DNA of 64,000 nucleotides. Origin: Fagopyrum homotropicum. Taxonomy: Eukaryota; Streptophyta; Magnoliopsida; Caryophyllales; Polygonaceae. Positions within the stretch are counted from its first letter, which is position 1; every line of letters begins with the position of its first letter. The notes under the pieces were generated by a model. It searched no databases. It was not told the DNA's origin and saw only the letters and a list, made by a program, of their open reading frames with translations. The stretch is from NCBI GenBank assembly GCA_033239125.1, contig BSWB01000002.1, forward strand, positions 53,045,001-53,109,000, in the 5' to 3' direction. Both the position numbers and the translations under genes were made by a program. Below, piece after piece: positions 54,677 through 64,000 of this stretch.

Positions 54677-56272
54677 ATGTCGGCTAGTCTCGTTCCATCT
54701 TACTCCTCTCTCATTACTCACAATGAAACAAACCAACCACCAGACCCTGGCATCCAACTCCTCAGGGGCGAAAATCCCTCTCATGGATTGGATAAAACAG
54801 CAGATCAACAGACAAGTCTGAAGAACAATCGTTCTTCATATGCTGCGGTTACTGTTGGCGAACGAATTCCAAAATCTGCCCCTCTAGATAAGAGTTATCT
54901 TCTTGAATCACGAAGAATGAGAGTTGAAGTATCGAATGAGGAAAGAGGAGTTGCGTTTGTAGAGATAGATGAAGATATCATGACAGAACTGAATGCGAGA
55001 TGGAAATCGGCCATTATTGTCAAAGTATTGGGGAAATCAATCCCTTTTCTTACCCTAGAAAGGCGTCTTTTCCAACTTTGGGGACCAAAGGGGAAAATTA
55101 CGATTATCGATCTACCAAATGATAGCTATTGTGTCAAATTTGAACTGGAAGATGATTACTGGAGAGCATTGACAGAAGGGCCATGGGAAATCTTTGGATA
55201 CTACATCACAGTAAGACCATGGTATCCTAATTTCGACCCCTCTAGTGATACTATTCAATCGCTTTTTGTTTGGGCAAGATTATCGAATCTTCCTCTGCAA
55301 CTATATGATGAAGGAATCTTGTTTGGACTGGCATCAGCCATAGGGAAACCCCTAAAGGTAGATCTGAACACGCTATATGCTACTAGAGGACGTTTTGCTA
55401 GAGTATGTATTGAAATAGAATTGGAAAAACCCCTCATGGGTACCATAATGATCAGAGGCAGAAGAATTCATGTCGAATATGAGGGATTGAATGCTATCTG
55501 CTATAGATGTGGTAGATATGGCCATAATGTAGAAAGATGCAACTCAGCAGCCATACCAAAACCAATAACAACAACAACTGCCCCAAATGAGGAATCGGAC
55601 AATGAGGTAACAGCAAGAACACAAATCCTGCAAGCTAGTGATATGACACATACAGAATCTGCCAAAGAGCCAAATCTTGGTCCATGGATGACAGTTACGA
55701 GAAATCGTCGTCAAGCTAGAAATCAAAACAGACAAGGAGCACAAATTGTACCACAGACTAAGATTGGGAACAGATTCTCTGGATTAGCAGACAAGGAGAT
55801 GGAAAAAGAGGTATTCACAGAGTATAAACAGGATGCTAATACAAATTCTGTGAACACAACATCAGTAACTCAGGAAAAAAGGGCATCATATAATACTTTA
55901 GAGCAAATTCAGAGGGATGAAGGGAGTAAGCATACAATTTCTTCTCAGGATTCACCTTCAAATTTTTCCAGGAATCAAGTAGTGTCAAACCAGCCCATGC
56001 TGATAGATCAGAACTTGATTACGAAATCTTTGAAGAGAGGAAGAATAGATCTATTGAGAGCAAGTTTTGAAGATGAAACAAATAAAGAAGGTGGAACCTT
56101 GAAAGAAAATTCGAAGGCTGAAAATGCAGAAAAGAAATCGATGGAGATAGACAATGAATCGGAGGAAAAGAAATATACAGGAGACACAGGAATTGGGAGA
56201 AGCATGAAAAAACAAGGAAATAATATGATAATACATACGGATTCAGTGCAGAATCCCTCATCGAGCCATTAA
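54677..56272 (+). CDS. LINE ORF1 protein, RNA-binding gag-like, 531 residues
   Basis: ORF1 proteins of plant L1 elements bind the element's RNA. About residues 90-240 form the DUF4283-type domain (LWGPKGKITIIDLPNDSYCV, TEGPWEIFGYYITVRPW, VWARLSNLPLQLYDEG) common to plant LINE ORF1. A CCHC zinc knuckle follows with C275, C278, H283 and C288 (CYRCGRYGHNVERC). The C-terminal 240 residues are polar, rich in Asn, Gln, Glu and Lys, and probably disordered. I take ATG 54677 as the start because it is the first ATG after the target duplication. ORF2 begins 32 bp after the stop in another frame, so it must be translated by reinitiation or another route. Confidence 0.92.
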   Translation: MSASLVPSYSSLITHNETNQPPDPGIQLLRGENPSHGLDKTADQQTSLKNNRSSYAAVTVGERIPKSAPLDKSYLLESRRMRVEVSNEERGVAFVEIDEDIMTELNARWKSAIIVKVLGKSIPFLTLERRLFQLWGPKGKITIIDLPNDSYCVKFELEDDYWRALTEGPWEIFGYYITVRPWYPNFDPSSDTIQSLFVWARLSNLPLQLYDEGILFGLASAIGKPLKVDLNTLYATRGRFARVCIEIELEKPLMGTIMIRGRRIHVEYEGLNAICYRCGRYGHNVERCNSAAIPKPITTTTAPNEESDNEVTARTQILQASDMTHTESAKEPNLGPWMTVTRNRRQARNQNRQGAQIVPQTKIGNRFSGLADKEMEKEVFTEYKQDANTNSVNTTSVTQEKRASYNTLEQIQRDEGSKHTISSQDSPSNFSRNQVVSNQPMLIDQNLITKSLKRGRIDLLRASFEDETNKEGGTLKENSKAENAEKKSMEIDNESEEKKYTGDTGIGRSMKKQGNNMIIHTDSVQNPSSSH

Positions 56273-56304
56273 AAGCCAGGGGTACTATCTTCCTATTTTA
56301 TATA

Positions 56305-59300
56305 ATGAATATACTTTTTTGGAACTGTAGAGGAGCTGCCAATCGAAGGTTTAGAAAATCCATGAGATATATGATTAATCGACATAATATTGAAATACTG
56401 GCATTATTTGAAACAAAAGTTGCAGGTGACATTGCAGGAAACATTTGTAAGAAGCTGGGATACACAAATAATACCAGGATTGAAGCCATGGGCTTTTCAG
56501 GGGGAATATGGCTACTATGGAATGAATCGAATACTTTGGTGAATGTTAAACTGCTATCTGACCATTTCATCCATATTGTCACAGGAAAAGGGAATGCTAA
56601 TCTAGATATCATTGCGGTATACAATCCTCCAACTCCAGAGAGAAGAACTGAAGCCTGGATAAAATTGGCTGATACGGTGAGAAACATTAATGGACCATTG
56701 TTCATAGGGGGAGACTTTAACTCCACATTATCAAGTGTAGAACACTCAAAAGGTATGTTATCTACAGACACAAATAAATTTATTAGATGGAATGCAGACA
56801 TGGAGCTCATAGATATGGGTTTCTCTGGACCCCCATTTACATGGAATAGAGGAAGGGAAGTAAGTAATCGTATAGCAAAGAGAATAGATAGATGTTTCAC
56901 AAATAATATGGGAAGAATTAGTTGGCCGGAAGCAACAGTGAGACATCTTCCGGCACTCTCATCAGACCACAACCCTATATTACTTTCTCTAACTCCTAAT
57001 CGACCCTTCCGGAAAGAAAGAAGACCATTTAGATTTGAAGCGGCATGGATGCTTCATAAAAATTTTAAGGAAATGTTAAGGTTTGAATGGAATAATTCTA
57101 TTGAACTGTCAGAAGCTCTTCAAATATTGAAGAATAAACTGATTAAATGGAATATGAAAACATTTGGACTGGTTAATTGTAGAAAGGAAAAACTCCTGAA
57201 TAAGATGACAACCCTCCAATATAAAATAGATGAAACAGCAACTCAAGTAAACATTGATGCCCTGAGAAAAGTCCAAGAAGAATTAGAGGTAATTTTAACT
57301 CAGGAAGAACTAATCTGGTTCCAGAAATCACGTGAGAACTGGATCTGCTTTGGAGACCGTAATACTAGGTTTTTTCATACCTCAACTATTGTTAGACGAA
57401 GAAGAAATAGAACTGAAGTTATTAAGAATGAAGATGGAAACTGGATATCAGATGCTAATATTATTGAACAGGAAGCTCAAAGATTCTTTATGAATCTATA
57501 CTCTCCTATAAACAATGAAATCACAACAGGTAATCAGATTCCAAATGGGTTCCCACCAATATGTACTGAAGATTTTACTTTATTGCAGGCTGATATAAAT
57601 GAAGAGGAGATCATTCGAGCAATAAAGTCCATGGGACCTTGGAAGGCTCCTGGGCCAGATGGTTTCCAACCAGTTTTCTTTCAAACTTGTTGGAATATAG
57701 TGGGGAAATCCACAAAGAAATGCATTGAAGAGTTCTGGGTCAGGAAAGAATTTCAGGGGAAAATGAATGATACTTTAGTGGTTCTTATCCCAAAGGTGAG
57801 GAGTCCAGAGACATTCTCACAATTCAGGCCCATTAGTCTATGTAATGTGGCATATAAAATTGTTACAAAGATTATGGTACAGAGGTTGCAACAAGTGGTG
57901 AACAATTGTGTGGCACCAACACAATCGAGTTTCATTCCAGGGAGGCTTATAGAAGATAATGTCATGATCGTCCAAGAAGTGGTTGAGTCTATAAATAGAA
58001 AACGATCGGGGAAGAAATGGATGATTATAAAGCTAGATTTGGAGAAGGCATATGACAGATTGAGATGGAGCTTTATAGAGGAAACAATTCGTATCATGGG
58101 ACTTCCAGAAGAATGGGTGGAGAGGGTTATGGCCTGTGTATCATCTTCCAGCATGAAACTACTTTGGAATGGAGAAATGCTACCAGAGTTTAAACCAACT
58201 AGAGGGATAAGACAAGGAGACCCTATTTCTCCGTACCTGTTCGTCCTTTATCTAGAGAGATTGGGACACATTATTAACAAAGCGGTGGAAGAGGGAAAAT
58301 GGAAAGCTATTAAACTTACGAGGAATGCGCCTCCCTTATCACATATTTTCTTTGCAGACGATATTGTGCTGTTTGCTGAAGCATCGAGTGAGCAGATGAG
58401 TATTGTAAAAGAATGCATTGAAAGGTTCTGTCGCTCTTCTGGACAGAAAGTTAGCATCCAAAAATCAAGTTTGTTTGTGAGCCCGAATGTGGATATCAGA
58501 TTAAGAGAGAGATTGAAAAGTATGAGTGGACTACACATTAAAGAAGAATTTGGTACATACCTTGGGATGCCAATCCTAAGTAAAAAACCAGTGTTGATGG
58601 ATTTTGAGGAGGTTATTCAGAGGGCACAACTGAAGCTAGCTAGCTGGAAAGGGAGAACATTAAGTCTTGCCGGTCGACTGGTGCTTACTAAAACGGTGCT
58701 ATCAACCCTTCCCAATTACATTATGAAAACAATTAAGTTACCTGTTTCTTTTATTAAAAAATTCGAGAAGATTTGCAGATCATTCATTTGGAATGGGACA
58801 GAGAATGAAAGAAGAATGCATCTTGTAAGTTGGGAGGTACTATGCCAACCAAAGTCCATGGGAGGTGCAAGCCTTCGAGATTTGAGAAGCAGTAACATGG
58901 CTGCACTAGGGAAGATAGCATGGAGATTGATCACAGAAGAAGATGCTTTATGGACAAAGGTATTATGTGCAAAGTATAAGATTGATAGGAATAGGGATCT
59001 GTTTAAGTTATCTCGAGCGAAGAAAGGTTCTTATATGCTCAAGAGTATTTTATGGGGAATGCATGAAGTGATTTATCCAGGAGTTACATGGAGGATAAAT
59101 GATGGAAAGACTGTGTTATTCTGGAAAGATAAATGGTTGCATAATACACCATTGCAAAGTATCTGTTTACAGGTGATTGATGATGCATTATTATCAGCTC
59201 GGGTAAGAGATTTATGGGTGGAGAACCAAGGCTGGAATTGGGGAATATTACATATGTTAATGCCTGCCTCCAGCTTATTAAAACTGGCAGCTATTCGAAT

Positions 59301-60429
59301 TTTTGAAGATCAGGAGACAAGAGATACGCCCTGTTGGAGATACAATGCAGATGGGGAATACTCGCTCAGATCAGGATACCATTATATCAGACATGGAGAT
59401 ACTGTAATACCTAATTCATCTATTTATCAGGAAATATGGAAACTGAATGCTCCTGAAAAGGTGAAGACATTCATCTGGCTTGCGGCACTTGGAAAGCCCC
59501 TCACAAATGTAGAGAGATTCAGAAGACATATCGCGAATTCCCCAGATTGTGATCGGTGCCAAGGAGAAGCAGAAACACTTATTCACATTTGCAGAGAATG
59601 TCCAAGTGCAAGGGATTTCTGGATACAGTTTGAGTCATTAGAAAAACCAGGTAATTTCTTCCAATCTACTGCAACTGAATGGTTTATAGCAAATATCACA
59701 TATAAAGGGGATAGAAAGAGCGAAATCCCATGGAACATGCTATTCTCGTTCTCGATCTGGTGGTTGTGGAAATGGAGATGTGGAAGGGTATTTGAAAATG
59801 AATATACCCCAGCAAAACAAGATCTATTTGTAAGAAACCAGGCCCTAGAATACAAAAGAGTACAAGACAGTGTAAGGGATCAGAGAAGAGGAATGAAAAA
59901 AGAAACTATCTGCATTAGATGGAGGAGACCAAACAGGGAATGGGTAAAATGGAACTCAGATGGAGCAGTAAAACAAGGGAGTGGGGAGGCTGCAGCAGGA
60001 GGAGTCATTCGAGATGAAGATGGGCAATGGATAAAGGGGAGTGTGCACCATATCGGAGTATGCTCAGTACCGGCAGCGGAATTGTGGGGGCTCCTGTTGG
60101 GGCTAGAGCTGTGCTGGAATTTGGGTTATAGAAAAGTAGAGTTTGAAACGGATTCGTCGCTTATCGTACAGTGGATCAGAAAAGGAATAAAGCCTACGCA
60201 TCCACTCGCTAGCCTGGTAACCCGCTGCCAAGGCTTCATTGGTAGGAACTGGTTAGTAAGGTTCCGGCATGTATATCGTGAGGCTAATGCCGTCGCGGAT
60301 TTTATGGCAAATTTTGCATTCTTCTATCCGGTGGGCATTCATGTGATGGATGATCCTCCGAATGAAGCAATTTCCTTGTTAACGAATGATGTAAAGGGAC
60401 TTGCATTACCCCGTGTAATTCCTGGTTAG
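56305..60429 (+). CDS. LINE ORF2: endonuclease, reverse transcriptase, RNase H, 1,374 residues
   Basis: The N-terminal APE-type endonuclease (about 1-230) has FWNCRG with N7, E36 in FETK, GGDFNS and SDHNPILL; it nicks the target. Reverse transcriptase (about 440-730) has KLDLEKAYDR, GIRQGDPISPYLF and the active site FADDI (683-687, Asp685 and Asp686), and primes cDNA on the nicked DNA. A Cys/His region (about 1090-1130, CDRCQGEAETLIHICREC) matches the zf-RVT domain. The C-terminal RNase H, typical of plant L1 elements, has D1219, E1259, D1283 and D1332. All catalytic residues I can check are present. The length is usual for a full ORF2. Confidence 0.96.
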   Translation: MNILFWNCRGAANRRFRKSMRYMINRHNIEILALFETKVAGDIAGNICKKLGYTNNTRIEAMGFSGGIWLLWNESNTLVNVKLLSDHFIHIVTGKGNANLDIIAVYNPPTPERRTEAWIKLADTVRNINGPLFIGGDFNSTLSSVEHSKGMLSTDTNKFIRWNADMELIDMGFSGPPFTWNRGREVSNRIAKRIDRCFTNNMGRISWPEATVRHLPALSSDHNPILLSLTPNRPFRKERRPFRFEAAWMLHKNFKEMLRFEWNNSIELSEALQILKNKLIKWNMKTFGLVNCRKEKLLNKMTTLQYKIDETATQVNIDALRKVQEELEVILTQEELIWFQKSRENWICFGDRNTRFFHTSTIVRRRRNRTEVIKNEDGNWISDANIIEQEAQRFFMNLYSPINNEITTGNQIPNGFPPICTEDFTLLQADINEEEIIRAIKSMGPWKAPGPDGFQPVFFQTCWNIVGKSTKKCIEEFWVRKEFQGKMNDTLVVLIPKVRSPETFSQFRPISLCNVAYKIVTKIMVQRLQQVVNNCVAPTQSSFIPGRLIEDNVMIVQEVVESINRKRSGKKWMIIKLDLEKAYDRLRWSFIEETIRIMGLPEEWVERVMACVSSSSMKLLWNGEMLPEFKPTRGIRQGDPISPYLFVLYLERLGHIINKAVEEGKWKAIKLTRNAPPLSHIFFADDIVLFAEASSEQMSIVKECIERFCRSSGQKVSIQKSSLFVSPNVDIRLRERLKSMSGLHIKEEFGTYLGMPILSKKPVLMDFEEVIQRAQLKLASWKGRTLSLAGRLVLTKTVLSTLPNYIMKTIKLPVSFIKKFEKICRSFIWNGTENERRMHLVSWEVLCQPKSMGGASLRDLRSSNMAALGKIAWRLITEEDALWTKVLCAKYKIDRNRDLFKLSRAKKGSYMLKSILWGMHEVIYPGVTWRINDGKTVLFWKDKWLHNTPLQSICLQVIDDALLSARVRDLWVENQGWNWGILHMLMPASSLLKLAAIRIFEDQETRDTPCWRYNADGEYSLRSGYHYIRHGDTVIPNSSIYQEIWKLNAPEKVKTFIWLAALGKPLTNVERFRRHIANSPDCDRCQGEAETLIHICRECPSARDFWIQFESLEKPGNFFQSTATEWFIANITYKGDRKSEIPWNMLFSFSIWWLWKWRCGRVFENEYTPAKQDLFVRNQALEYKRVQDSVRDQRRGMKKETICIRWRRPNREWVKWNSDGAVKQGSGEAAAGGVIRDEDGQWIKGSVHHIGVCSVPAAELWGLLLGLELCWNLGYRKVEFETDSSLIVQWIRKGIKPTHPLASLVTRCQGFIGRNWLVRFRHVYREANAVADFMANFAFFYPVGIHVMDDPPNEAISLLTNDVKGLALPRVIPG

Positions 60430-60451
60430 CATATCTAATATAATTCCGAGC

Positions 60452-60471
60452 AAAGGAGAGTTTTCTCCTTT
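60452..60471 (+). other. Stem-loop at the LINE 3' end
   Basis: AAAGGAGA, a GTTT loop and TCTCCTTT form a perfect 8-bp stem just before the A tail. A 3' stem-loop is known in some plant LINE and SINE families as the feature recognised by the reverse transcriptase. Confidence 0.75.
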
Positions 60472-60478
60472 TACCAAA

Positions 60479-60507
<29 letters not shown>

Positions 60508-60509
<2 letters not shown>

Positions 60510-60523
60510 GAAACAGTTATAAA
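60508..60523 (+). repeat. Right target-site duplication of the LINE
   Basis: AAGAAACAGTTATAAA repeats 54646-54661 exactly and follows the A-rich tail. Confidence 0.93.
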
Positions 60524-60643
60524 AAATATTTAACCATTTATTTTAAAACAATAAGCAAATATCTACTGTGATTCGATATTATCATGTTCGTGTTAAAATT
60601 GTTATCCAAATTTTTTTACGTTATTTACGGAAAATGTATTTGA

Positions 60644-60645
<2 letters not shown>

Positions 60646-60734
<89 letters not shown>
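60646..60734. repeat. AT dinucleotide microsatellite, 89 bp
   Basis: Uninterrupted (AT)n, about 44 units. A 65-codon ORF that reads it as Ile-Tyr repeats is an artefact. Confidence 0.98.
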
Positions 60735-60736
<2 letters not shown>

Positions 60737-63700
60737 ACGTTCATTTACAAAATCTTTATTGTTGATCTAATTCGTAGCAAATTCTACTCATTTCAACCTT
60801 ATAAATTAAACCATCTGAAACCATATTTTCGTTGCTTCCTGCTCTTCATAGATCAAGTCTACCTCTCTCGTTTATAGGTTAAGTAAATCATCGGAAAACA
60901 TTTTTCATCGCTTAATGCTTCTTTAATCTCTTAAATTTGACATGTACTTTCAAGTTTTCTATTCTAAATGGTGTTTTTTGTTCCCTTTCTTTTGATTTTA
61001 TTATTATGATGTGTTCTATTGATTTGTGCTAATTTGACTACTTGTAAGTTTCAGTGTATCATGATAGAGATTCGCAAGAGTAAGAGATCGAGATGAGCTC
61101 AAATGCTATGGCTGAAGGTCACCAAAACCGCAACGAGGTCGTCGTTGATGTTGATGAGGGCTTGAGAATGAGAGAGAATAACATGATAGTGATTCGCAAG
61201 AGTAAGAGATCGAGATGAGAGCTTGTAGAAGAAGAGTTGTAAGAGTTTTCAATCTACTCGACCATTTGTCACTTTTGTCCCTCCTACATCAACCTTTAAC
61301 AATGTGTTTCCTTTATTGCTTGGAAAAAAGAGCTATGGATACCATTTGAAGTGATGGCAACACCCTATCCACTACTTTCTTCTATCTCTTTTGCTCGGGG
61401 ACTATCATTTAAGCTTGTGTGAATGGAAATAGTGAAGTATTAGTAGTGACAATGAGATCAGGTCAGCTAAGTTTCTACTCTACAAATAGGTAAATTCATA
61501 CAAGAAGATCATTTAATTTCAGCGGTGAAGATGAAGTATATTTTGAAGAGTTTGGTAAAATAGATGGTAAATATTAATGCTGTGTCAAATAGGATTCTAT
61601 AACACAAAGATATCATACCAAATCAACAAGATTGACTATCCCATAGTTAATGGCACAATAAGTCAAACTCTTCTTCAAAATCTACATCAACAAGATTGAC
61701 TGTCTCATAACTAAAGAATATTGTATGAGATAACTGTTACAAGCCCTTTCATTTGGTTGCATTTGATTAACATTTTAGAAGACTCTTTGGTGGTATCAAA
61801 CAGACAAAACAACCACATTAATTGGACATGCCTTTGTTATGGTAAGTTTGTCTATTGAGAATCACAATCACGTTTGGCCACAATCACTAACCTAATCAAT
61901 TCATGCAACCTCTGAAAAGGGAATACAAACCAACTCATGCAACCTCTGAAAAGGGAACACAAACTTAAAAAGTGCATATACCACTTTGTAAAATCCTAAC
62001 TAACTACCCATAACCAATAGAGAACCTAATGAGTTAATTGTAGTTAACATAATCCAAATGACTCCAATGGACCAACTTATTACATTATATGGTTACAAAT
62101 AGAATCAATACAAATTTATTCGGTATTGGGTAAGAAAAACAATATAGTGAACAACGCGCTTGAAGATGTAACCTACAATTTAGTCATTCCTATCAATATT
62201 TATTGGTTTGAATAATTCAACTGAAGGTAACATATTTTTGGATTGTTTTCAAGTTGTGTAATCGAGATAATTCGATATTGGTTTGACCATGGAGCTCGGT
62301 ATTGTTAGTAGTGGAGAAGAATTCAATCCAACCAGTGAGAGTTGGAGAGTCATCGAAACTGAAGAGCTTGCAAATTAGAGCATGATAAATTGTGGAGAAT
62401 AAATGACGGCTTTGGTAGGACGAGTGGCTTTTGAGGTTAGACTCGACAATAGCGATGATTGTGGAGATATGTATGAGGGAAGTGTTAAAGAGGATATTGG
62501 TAGCAAGATCGGTGGATTTTAAACGAGAATCAATCGAGAAGGCATTCTGACTCATCAACGTCATTGATACAAGTTGAGAAGTCATAATTAAAATTTAGTA
62601 AGTCACAACTGATTAAACTTAATTGTTATTTTCATTCCTTCTAACTATTTTCATGAGTTGCTTTTTTTTTTATAAATAATCTTTATATTTGTGAGTAATA
62701 TCATTTTTTAGCTCAAATAGCCACTTTTTATTGTTTTAGCTTGATTTTTTCTATGGCCGAATTTGCGTTTGTGGTGTCACCGAGATTCAGGTAATTCCAA
62801 TCTTCTGTCAATCTTAACCGAAATCAATCTCTCTCGTGAATTAGGGTTGAGTCACATTAATCTTCATTGCACGGCTGAGTTGATTACTTACTTTTTATTC
62901 ACGTTAATCCTCACTAACATATTTTACTTGTTACACTATCTATATACCTTTAATAGTTATGTCAAAAAAATTTATTTAATAAATTCTTATTTGTTAAAAT
63001 TCAATTTCTGGATTGGTCGTTTCGGATTCAATAAAACCCGTTTAGTGGGAAAATCTCACATTTTTTTTTAAAATTACTACAGTTTAATTGATTTATCTGA
63101 ATTCGTATTAAATTTTTATCCGTTGATATTTTATAATACTACGATTTTCAATACGTATCTTAACTTCATTTTTTTTGATTCAGTATTATATGTTATGACA
63201 AGTTCAAAGATTAGCTACTCTAACCTATTTAATATATTAAAATGAAGCAAATTAATGTCACGTGTCATACAAAGACGCCACGTCATTTTTTTTCTTTTCT
63301 TATTTTATGAAAAATGTCAATTTTCGTTTTATTTCTAGCAAAGTATAATTCATCTAGCTTCATTAAAAAAACTAATAATTTCCAATATATATAAGTTTTT
63401 TTTTTTCAAAAAACTAAAATGGTTGGAAAACTTATTCCACACCTAATAAACTTATATATGTAATTAATTTTAATTTTTTTATCATCAAAACCAAGTTAGA
63501 AAAATTAAAAATAAATTTACACATTGGCTTCTACGGTGTGAATTGACTATCAACATAAATTTGATCAGGAAAAGATACGGAAATTTTAAACGTTTGTGAA
63601 AGATCTTATGGTTGCAAGTCTTGCTCCACACACTAAGTGATAAAGATATGTATTAGAGTTGGACAAGATTTCACGAATCACTATAAATATTGAACGTCAT

Positions 63701-63977
63701 CTTTCATTGTCTTCTATCACCTGATCAATCGACTATCAATTCAGTGAGTGGTATGCATTAGACTTTGGTACATGCATTCGTAATAACAGTTGCTTGTGAA
63801 AGCTTATATAAGACGAAGGTAACAATTTTGTTATATCATGAGTCTGCTATAACCAAGTGTTTAGTCCATTCGATTTTCTCAAGTCTCAGAATCTCTTGAC
63901 GGCTACAATTTCCTCCCAAAGCTTGTGAAAGTCAATGTTTGTAATGCATTCAAACTAAGTAACTAAGCGTCTCGACA
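60735..63977. other. AT-rich intergenic region, no gene supported
   Basis: A 38-bp direct repeat with one mismatch occurs at 61060-61097 and 61182-61219. Around it a 41-codon ORF (61094-61219) is open but has no recognisable feature. A 122-codon minus-strand ORF (62585-62217) and a 102-codon plus-strand ORF (62763-63071) show no domain I know. Near 63225-63285 the sequence resembles the Helitron-like start at 53943. Confidence 0.5.
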
Positions 63978-64000
63978 ATGGCTCTGAGGGTGAGGAGTAC
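63978..64000 (+). CDS. Possible start of a coding region cut by the window end
   Basis: ATGGCTCTGAGGGTGAGGAG opens at 63978 and stays open to the edge (MALRVRS). A TATAAATA about 300 bp upstream (near 63681) is a possible promoter. Seven codons are too few to identify a product. Confidence 0.2.

Larger units (their letters stand above)
54662..60507 (+). mobile_element. L1-type LINE with both ORFs open, poly(A) tail and perfect target duplications
   Basis: Only 15 bp precede the ORF1 start, then come ORF1 (54677-56272), a 32-bp gap, ORF2 (56305-60429), a short 3' untranslated region with a stem-loop (60452-60471) and an A-rich tail (60476-60507). The 16-bp duplications are identical. No stop or frameshift is visible in either ORF. 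The short leader suggests slight 5' truncation. The insertion looks recent, and the coding capacity could still be functional. Confidence 0.95.

Noticed and set aside
60568..60765. 65-codon ORF of Ile-Tyr repeats
   Set aside because: It is the translation of the AT microsatellite.
62217..62585. 122-codon minus-strand ORF
   Set aside because: I find no family resemblance and no gene-like context; it may be chance.
1..64000. tRNA and rRNA genes
   Set aside because: I noticed no sequence with tRNA box A/B structure or rRNA similarity; the TGGTATCAGAGC motifs are retrotransposon primer sites, not tRNA genes.

Overview
The window is nuclear DNA of a eudicot plant. The evidence is plant-type LTR retrotransposons (Athila-like and chromovirus Ty3/gypsy, Sirevirus and other Ty1/copia), a plant L1-type LINE with a terminal RNase H domain, a CACTA transposon, MITEs with GGCC..TTTGGT ends, and an intron-containing gene for Elongator subunit 3 (ELP3). 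The base composition is AT-rich. I cannot name the species. About four fifths of the window is transposable-element sequence, much of it nested.

Layout. 1-8321: 3' part of an Athila-like gypsy element (pol, a post-pol ORF, 3' LTR), inserted into the reverse transcriptase of a minus-strand Sirevirus (8322-21793). The Sirevirus itself holds three further insertions: an 886-bp inverted-repeat element (9482-10367), a solo Athila-like LTR with 5-bp target duplications CCCTT (13897-15641), and a recent internally deleted chromovirus with two 2,071-bp LTRs and target duplications CTCTC (15775-21169). 21828-23990: a solo chromovirus-type LTR flanked by TAAGT. 23996-25164: AT-rich, non-coding. 25165-33318: a decayed minus-strand copia element whose only visible terminal repeats are about 38 bp. 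It is split by a 4.1-kb CACTA element (26590-30712) that carries fragments of at least two host genes: the C-terminal half of the DNA polymerase epsilon B-subunit gene and the first exon of a plastid-targeted Nudix hydrolase gene.

33451-40704: the one intact host gene, ELP3, with eight exons coding for 562 residues. Two MITEs lie in its introns and one intron is 3 kb long. The copia element ends only about 130 bp upstream of its start codon. 40705-43029: intergenic. 43030-53335: another copia remnant split by a decayed chromovirus (43546-52549). 54662-60507: a LINE with both ORFs open, a poly(A) tail and 16-bp target duplications, and so possibly a young insertion. It is followed by an 89-bp AT microsatellite and by AT-rich intergenic DNA to the end.

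How the parts relate. ELP3 is the only gene likely to serve the cell; it is the catalytic subunit of Elongator. Everything else is mobile DNA in different states of decay. Most in-frame stops in the old elements are TGG to TAG/TGA or CAG/CAA/CGA to stop, the pattern expected from deamination of methylated cytosine in silenced repeats. The points most worth following up are the gene-capturing CACTA element, the ultra-short-repeat copia beside the ELP3 promoter, the family-specific palindromes in three retrotransposon families, and the intact LINE.
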